Shown here in pieces: positions 60,236-64,000 of a stretch of DNA of 64,000 nt. Position 1 is the stretch's first letter. Each line of letters starts with the position of its first letter. The DNA comes from Pseudonocardia autotrophica (lineage in GTDB: Bacteria > Actinomycetota > Actinomycetes > Mycobacteriales > Pseudonocardiaceae): positions 372,001-436,000 of the forward strand of contig NZ_JNYD01000003.1 of NCBI RefSeq assembly GCF_000717175.1, in the 5' to 3' direction. Both the position numbers and the translations under genes were made by a program. The notes beneath the pieces were generated by a model. It was not told the origin of the DNA, did no database searches, and saw only the letters and a program-made list of their open reading frames with translations.

Positions 60236-61411
60236 GTGGGAACGATGACCGTGCGGTACCCGGTCCGGGACCAGGTCGCGATCGTGGGAGTGGGCACCAC
60301 GCCGTACTCGCGTGACAGCGGCAAGAGCGAGATGGGGCTGGTGGTCGACGCCGCCCGCGCGGCGATCAAGGACGCCGGCCTCACGGCGAAGGACGTCGAC
60401 GGCATCGCGGGCACGTGGGTGCGGGCCGAGCTCGCCCAGGCGGCGCTCGGGATCCCCGCCGTGAACTACTACCTGAACACGCGGCTGCCCCCGTTCAGCC
60501 AGCAGGTCGTCGCCGGTATCAATGCCGTGTTCTCGGGCCTGTGCGACACGATGCTGGTGTACCACTGCGCGTACCGGATGGGGGGAACGTCGAGGTCCGC
60601 GGGCGGTGACCCGTTCCGGGTGTCGCGCCGCGGCATGCCGCGGCCGCTCAGTCCCTTCCCGGACACGATCACCGGCGCTGCGTGCTACGCCAGCTGGGCC
60701 AACCGCTACATCGAGGAGTACGGCGCGAGCCGCGAGGACCTCGGCCGCATCGCCATCAACAACCGGACCAACGCCGGTCACAACGAGCACGCCGCGGCGC
60801 GCAAGCCACTGACCATGGACGAGTACCTCGGCGCCCGCATGGTGCGAGACCCGCTCACCGTATTCGACATGGACTACACGATCGACGGCGCGGACGCGTT
60901 CATCATCACCACCGCGGAGCGGGCGCGGGACCTGCCGCAGAAGCCCGTCATCGTGCACGCCGCCGTGCTGGGGCAGACCGACCACGGTGTCGAGGAGGAC
61001 CTGCCGGACCTCACCGACACCGGGCTCAAGGTCGCGGCCGACGCGCTGTGGGCGCGCAGCGAGCTCACGCTGGACGACGTCGACGTCTTCATGCCCTACG
61101 ACGGATTCTCGGTCATCACCCTGAAGTGGTTCGAGGCCATCGGCTACTGCGGCGTCGGTGAGGCGCCGGGCTTCGTCATGGACAACTGGAACGAGGACGC
61201 GGACCGCATCGAGATCCGCGGGCGGGTGTCGGTGAACCCGCACGGCGGCAGTCTGTCGGAGGGCGCGTCGCAGTCCGCGGGGCACATGCGCGAGGCGGTG
61301 AACCAGCTCCGCGGCCAGGCGAGCGGACTCCAGGTGGAGGGTGCCCGCACGGCGCTCGTGGCCCCCGGCGGGTTCTTCTACAACGCCGGAGCGATGCTCT
61401 TCCGCACCTGA
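60236..61411 (+). CDS. Ltp2-like thiolase-fold protein (probable retro-aldolase)
   Basis: This 391-residue thiolase-superfamily protein has VAIVGVGTTPYSRDSGKS, AARAAIKDAGLTAKDVDGI, and NPHGGSLSEGASQSAGHMREAVNQLRG near the end. The usual nucleophile Cys position is not evident: FSGLCDTMLVYHCAYRMGG has Cys, but not in the classical motif. Such proteins with a DUF35 partner, as ChsH2/Ltp2, cleave 3-hydroxyacyl-CoAs with tertiary hydroxyls by retro-aldol chemistry. GTG at 60236 is chosen for its AGGAG site 5 nt upstream; ATG at 60245 is an alternative. Confidence 0.83.
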   Translation: MGTMTVRYPVRDQVAIVGVGTTPYSRDSGKSEMGLVVDAARAAIKDAGLTAKDVDGIAGTWVRAELAQAALGIPAVNYYLNTRLPPFSQQVVAGINAVFSGLCDTMLVYHCAYRMGGTSRSAGGDPFRVSRRGMPRPLSPFPDTITGAACYASWANRYIEEYGASREDLGRIAINNRTNAGHNEHAAARKPLTMDEYLGARMVRDPLTVFDMDYTIDGADAFIITTAERARDLPQKPVIVHAAVLGQTDHGVEEDLPDLTDTGLKVAADALWARSELTLDDVDVFMPYDGFSVITLKWFEAIGYCGVGEAPGFVMDNWNEDADRIEIRGRVSVNPHGGSLSEGASQSAGHMREAVNQLRGQASGLQVEGARTALVAPGGFFYNAGAMLFRT

Positions 61412-61516
61412 GCCACGGCGCGTGGCGTTCGCTCACCGAATCGACCCGTGCGGCGGAGTGGCTCGAGGTCCCGAGAGTCGCTCAGCCGAGACGGTCTCCG
61501 AGAGAGGTCTCCCCCC

Positions 61517-61972
61517 ATGGCCAGATCACTTCACCTGCCCGTGGACTTCGGGCACGTCCTGATGTTCCGGCGGGCGGTCGGCTACCCGGACGACGGTGTG
61601 CTCGACAGCGCGGACCCGCCTGCGCCGCCGCCGACGTTCGTGGCGTCGAGCGCGCACTTCGACGCGGACTACCCGCTGCGGCCGCGAGCCGGTGCGCCAT
61701 GGCCGCCGGGCAACCGCGGCGGTGCGTCGAGCGGCGAGGAGTCGAACAGTCGGATGCTCCACGCCGAGCAGCACTACGACTTTCATCGCCAGCCCCGTGT
61801 GGGGGAGGTGCTCACCGCCGAGATCCGCGACGGTGCCACGTGGACGAAGGAGGGGCGTCAGGGGACGATGCAGTTCGCCGAGATCCTCACCGAGTTCCGC
61901 GACGAGGCAGGGGAGCCGGTCGTCACCAGCCGTGCGGTTCGGGTGACGCTCCCGCCCCAGGGACAGTCGTGA
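61517..61972 (+). CDS. FAS1-type dehydratase-like hot-dog subunit
   Basis: This 151-residue protein has the N-terminal MaoC/FAS1-type hot-dog pattern (FGHVLMFRRAVGYPDDGVL, then HAEQHYDFHRQPRVGEVLTAEIRDG). It resembles subunits such as HadA/ChsH1 that need a second hot-dog partner. The next gene overlaps it by four bases (GTGA) and encodes that partner, so the two probably form a heteromeric hydratase. ATG at 61517 has GAGAGAGGT upstream. The gap of 105 bp after the thiolase-like gene holds no gene. Confidence 0.8.
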   Translation: MARSLHLPVDFGHVLMFRRAVGYPDDGVLDSADPPAPPPTFVASSAHFDADYPLRPRAGAPWPPGNRGGASSGEESNSRMLHAEQHYDFHRQPRVGEVLTAEIRDGATWTKEGRQGTMQFAEILTEFRDEAGEPVVTSRAVRVTLPPQGQS

Positions 61973-62397
61973 CGACGCCGATCCCGTCCATCGCCACCGC
62001 GCGGCCGGGAACCTCCGTCGAGGTGGTCGTGGCCGACGGGCTCACCCGGACCCAGATCGTGCAGTATGCGGGCGCGTCCGGGGACTTCAACCCGCTCCAC
62101 ACGGACGAGGTGTACGCCACCGAGACCGCCGGCTACCCGGCCACCGTCGCTCACGGCATGCTGACCATGGGACTCACCGGCCGTGCCGTGACGGACTGGG
62201 TGGGGGAGGGCCGCCTCTCGTCGTTCTCGGTCCGATTCCTCTCGCCCGTCTTCCCAGGAGACGTCCTGACCACTCGAATGACCATCGAGGACAGCCGTCC
62301 GGTGGGGGACGGGACGGAGGTTCGGGTGGCCGTGGAGACGGTCAACGCCTCGGGGACCCCGGTGGTGCGCGGACTCGCGGTCGCGGTGGTGGACTGA
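61969..62397 (+). CDS. MaoC-type R-hydratase subunit
   Basis: This 142-residue protein carries the hydratase signature YAGASGDFNPLHTDEVYA, with the catalytic Asp and His, followed by GYPATVAHGMLTMGL. GTG at 61969 overlaps the stop of the previous subunit. The pair would hydrate an enoyl-CoA in the R configuration. Together with the two-domain hydratase at 58279 there are two MaoC-type hydratases in this operon, perhaps acting on substrates of different size. Confidence 0.88.
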   Translation: MTTPIPSIATARPGTSVEVVVADGLTRTQIVQYAGASGDFNPLHTDEVYATETAGYPATVAHGMLTMGLTGRAVTDWVGEGRLSSFSVRFLSPVFPGDVLTTRMTIEDSRPVGDGTEVRVAVETVNASGTPVVRGLAVAVVD

Positions 62398-62522
62398 CGC
62401 ACCTCGAGAGCCCGGCTTCGGTCCGGACGGGCGCTCGTCACGGGGTCTCCTGACCCAGCAGATCAGCCGAGAGGTGCCGCAGTGACGCACCTCCCGCATC
62501 GAACCGAGTGGATGGTGACGCG

Positions 62523-63356
62523 ATGACGCTCTCCGACGTCGAGAACCAGGGCCTCGAAGGGCCCTGGGAGCAGCTGCAGGTACGCCGCGACGGCGCCGTG
62601 CTCTGGATCGAGATGAACAACCCGGCGGCGCTCAACGCGGTGAGCCCGGTCATGCAGGCCGAGCTGCACCGGGTGTGGGTCGGCTATGACAGGGACCCGT
62701 CGCTGCACGTCGCTGTCTTGATCGGTGCCGGTGAGCGGGCGTTCTGCTCGGGCGCCGACGTCGGTGCCGTGGCGGACACCGCGCGGCGGCGGACGAGCGA
62801 CTACGACCGCGAGAGCAGCTTCAGCCCCGCGCACGCCGGGGTCACCAAACCCGTGATCTGCGTGGTCAACGGTGTCTGCGCGGGGGCAGGCCTGCACTTC
62901 GTGGCAGATTGCGACTTCACGATCTGCTCGGACAACGCCACCTTCGTCGACACCCACGTGAGTGTCGGGCAGGTGTCCGCCCTCGAGCCGATCGGACTCG
63001 CCAAACGGATCCCCCTCGGGTCCGTCATGCGCATGGTCCTGGTGGGTAGGAACGAGCGCGTCACGGCGCAGCGCGCCTACGAGCTGGGACTGGTCACCGA
63101 GGTGGTGCCGAAGGACCAGCTTCGTGAGCGGGCGGGCCAGCTGGCGGGGTGGGTCGCGGCAGGCTCTCCGGCGGCGATCCGGACCAGCCGGGAGGCGATC
63201 TACGACGCGACCGTGAACGACGACCTCGCCGCCCTGCGCCGCGGCTACGTCCTGCTCCGGTCGCACGCGGACCACCACCCGGACGCCCAGGAGGGCCCAA
63301 AGGCCTTCTTCGAGCGTCGCGAGCCGAAATGGGCGCCGCTCGAGGACTCGCGGTGA
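62523..63356 (+). CDS. enoyl-CoA hydratase/isomerase
   Basis: This 277-residue crotonase has VLWIEMNNPAALNAVS, oxyanion hole FCSGADVGAVADT, and GVCAGAGLHFVADCDFTICSDNATFVDTHVSVG. The second Glu of classical hydratases is replaced by a THVSVG pattern, so isomerase or hydrolase activity is possible. GTG at 62508 is an alternative start; neither has a strong ribosome site. It ends the plus-strand cluster. The 282-bp gap to 63638 contains the promoter of the next gene. Confidence 0.82.
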   Translation: MTLSDVENQGLEGPWEQLQVRRDGAVLWIEMNNPAALNAVSPVMQAELHRVWVGYDRDPSLHVAVLIGAGERAFCSGADVGAVADTARRRTSDYDRESSFSPAHAGVTKPVICVVNGVCAGAGLHFVADCDFTICSDNATFVDTHVSVGQVSALEPIGLAKRIPLGSVMRMVLVGRNERVTAQRAYELGLVTEVVPKDQLRERAGQLAGWVAAGSPAAIRTSREAIYDATVNDDLAALRRGYVLLRSHADHHPDAQEGPKAFFERREPKWAPLEDSR

Positions 63357-63515
63357 CGGTGTCGGGGACCGGTCAGTCTCCGCCGCGGTGAGAGGGCAGT
63401 CGGCGCCGGAGCGCAGACACACGCGCCCGGCACCGACCGTGCCGGACTGCGCTCCATCCCCAGTCGCGACGACCCGGACGTGTTCCTCCGGGTCCCAGGA
63501 GCGCCCTCAGGTGCC

Positions 63516-63559
63516 TTGACCGGCCTCGACGCCCCGCCTACCCTTCAAAAGAGTACACT
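63516..63559 (+). promoter_or_regulatory. sigma-70-like promoter with AGTACACT element
   Basis: TTGACC (63516-63521) and TACCCT (63539-63544) are separated by 17 bp, a good match to the consensus. AGTACACT follows at 63552-63559 close to the start point, as at 51928. It should drive the MHS transporter gene. Confidence 0.55.
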
Positions 63560-63638
63560 TTGACGACGTTGTTGAAGGGCTGACTGATATGCAGCACTCC
63601 ACGATGGGATGTCGTGTAGGCCGATCGGGGCTCGGCGC

Positions 63639-64000
63639 ATGACCGCCGGATCGGGCGCGGAACCGGTGCGGGCGGACCCCGCACCCCAACGTGAGGACCA
63701 CAAGAGGGTGCGCCGGGCGAGCATCGCCGGCCTCGCCGGGTCCATGATCGAGTACTACGACTTCGGGTCGTACGCCTTCCTGGTCGTCTTCATCGGACCG
63801 CTGTTCTTCCCGGAAGACAACTCGCTGATCTCGATCCTCGCCACCTACGGGGTGTTCGCGGTCGGGTACTTCGCCCGTCCGCTCGGGGCGCTCTTCTTCG
63901 GTGGGTTCGGCGACCGGCGCGGCCGGCGGGCCGCTCTACTGGTCACCGTGGTCGGCATGGGGTGTGCCACCGCCGCAATGGGTGTTCTGCCGACGCACGA
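63639..64000 (+). CDS. MHS-family MFS transporter, 3' end outside window
   Basis: The first 120 residues are visible: RRASIAGLAGSMIEYYDFGSYAF in helix 1, AVGYFARPLGALFFGGFGDRRGRRAALL in helices 2-3, and the start of helix 4. The SMIEYYDF and GDRRGRR motifs mark the metabolite:H+ symporter group, as for the gene at 13391. It probably imports the acid degraded by the cluster upstream and is under its own promoter at 63516. The chosen ATG is at 63639; no strong ribosome site is visible. Confidence 0.85.
   Translation, partial: MTAGSGAEPVRADPAPQREDHKRVRRASIAGLAGSMIEYYDFGSYAFLVVFIGPLFFPEDNSLISILATYGVFAVGYFARPLGALFFGGFGDRRGRRAALLVTVVGMGCATAAMGVLPTH

Noticed and set aside
1..64000. CRISPR array, tRNA or rRNA genes
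   Set aside because: No regularly spaced repeats, cloverleaf sequence or rRNA core segments were seen.

Overview
The DNA is very GC-rich, uses GTG starts often, and packs genes with ATGA/GTGA stop-start overlaps. Gene content (SCO6880-type conjugation protein, DUF4913, NDMA-dependent alcohol dehydrogenase, Ltp2/DUF35-type proteins, FadR-type GntR paralogues) points to an actinobacterium, probably a mycelial or Pseudonocardia/Rhodococcus-like lineage. I cannot name the genus. Whether the replicon is chromosome, plasmid or integrated element is open. I saw no tRNA, rRNA or CRISPR array.

Region 1 (1-12159, mostly minus strand) is a conjugation/secretion module. Reading in transcription order from 12159 it holds a ParA-like ATPase, two small membrane proteins, a TrbL/VirB6-like channel protein, an SCO6880 protein, a VirB4-like ATPase, a TraG/VirD4-like coupling ATPase, a DUF4913 protein and a membrane-anchored M15-like wall hydrolase. 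After a spacer (3474-3843) with a 17-bp inverted repeat and a DnaA-box-like site, a second run holds a lipoprotein, a secreted protein, and SAF (CpaB-like), CpaE-like and CpaF-like proteins. CpaF runs off the window. No relaxase, integrase or replication protein is visible.

Region 2 (12160-17915) is a scarred junction. It has a broken IS3-family transposase, an MHS transporter, an NTF2-like protein, an SDR fragment without its cofactor-binding end, and an intact IS110-family transposase with about 390 bp of non-coding sequence on its 3' side.

Region 3 (17916-34509) looks like an acyclic isoprenoid or terpenoid alcohol degradation locus. It has a GntR regulator, an enoyl-CoA hydratase / CoA-transferase A+B / HMG-CoA-lyase operon, a divergent linalool dehydratase-isomerase-like protein, a thiolase-like/crotonase fusion, a tandem class III CoA-transferase, LysR and LuxR regulators, an aldehyde dehydrogenase and a zinc alcohol dehydrogenase.

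Region 4 (34533-49245) looks like a ketone or secondary-alcohol route: Baeyer-Villiger monooxygenase, alcohol dehydrogenases, SDRs, aldo/keto reductases, a serine esterase, an alpha/beta hydrolase, an MpaB-type oxygenase and a TetR regulator. Three promoter regions here share a 17-bp dyad of the form ACAGAC-N5-GTCTGT, which suggests one regulon.

Region 5 (49480-64000) is a CoA-thioester degradation cluster: a transporter, a second GntR paralogue, acyl-CoA dehydrogenase, thiolase, acyl-CoA synthetase, SDR, an F420-type oxidoreductase, MaoC-type hydratases, and a DUF35 + thiolase-like pair resembling steroid side-chain retro-aldolases. It ends in a second hydratase and the start of an MHS transporter. 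Overall the window reads as a lipophilic-substrate catabolic island next to conjugation genes, with insertion-sequence debris between them. The substrate is inferred and not proven.
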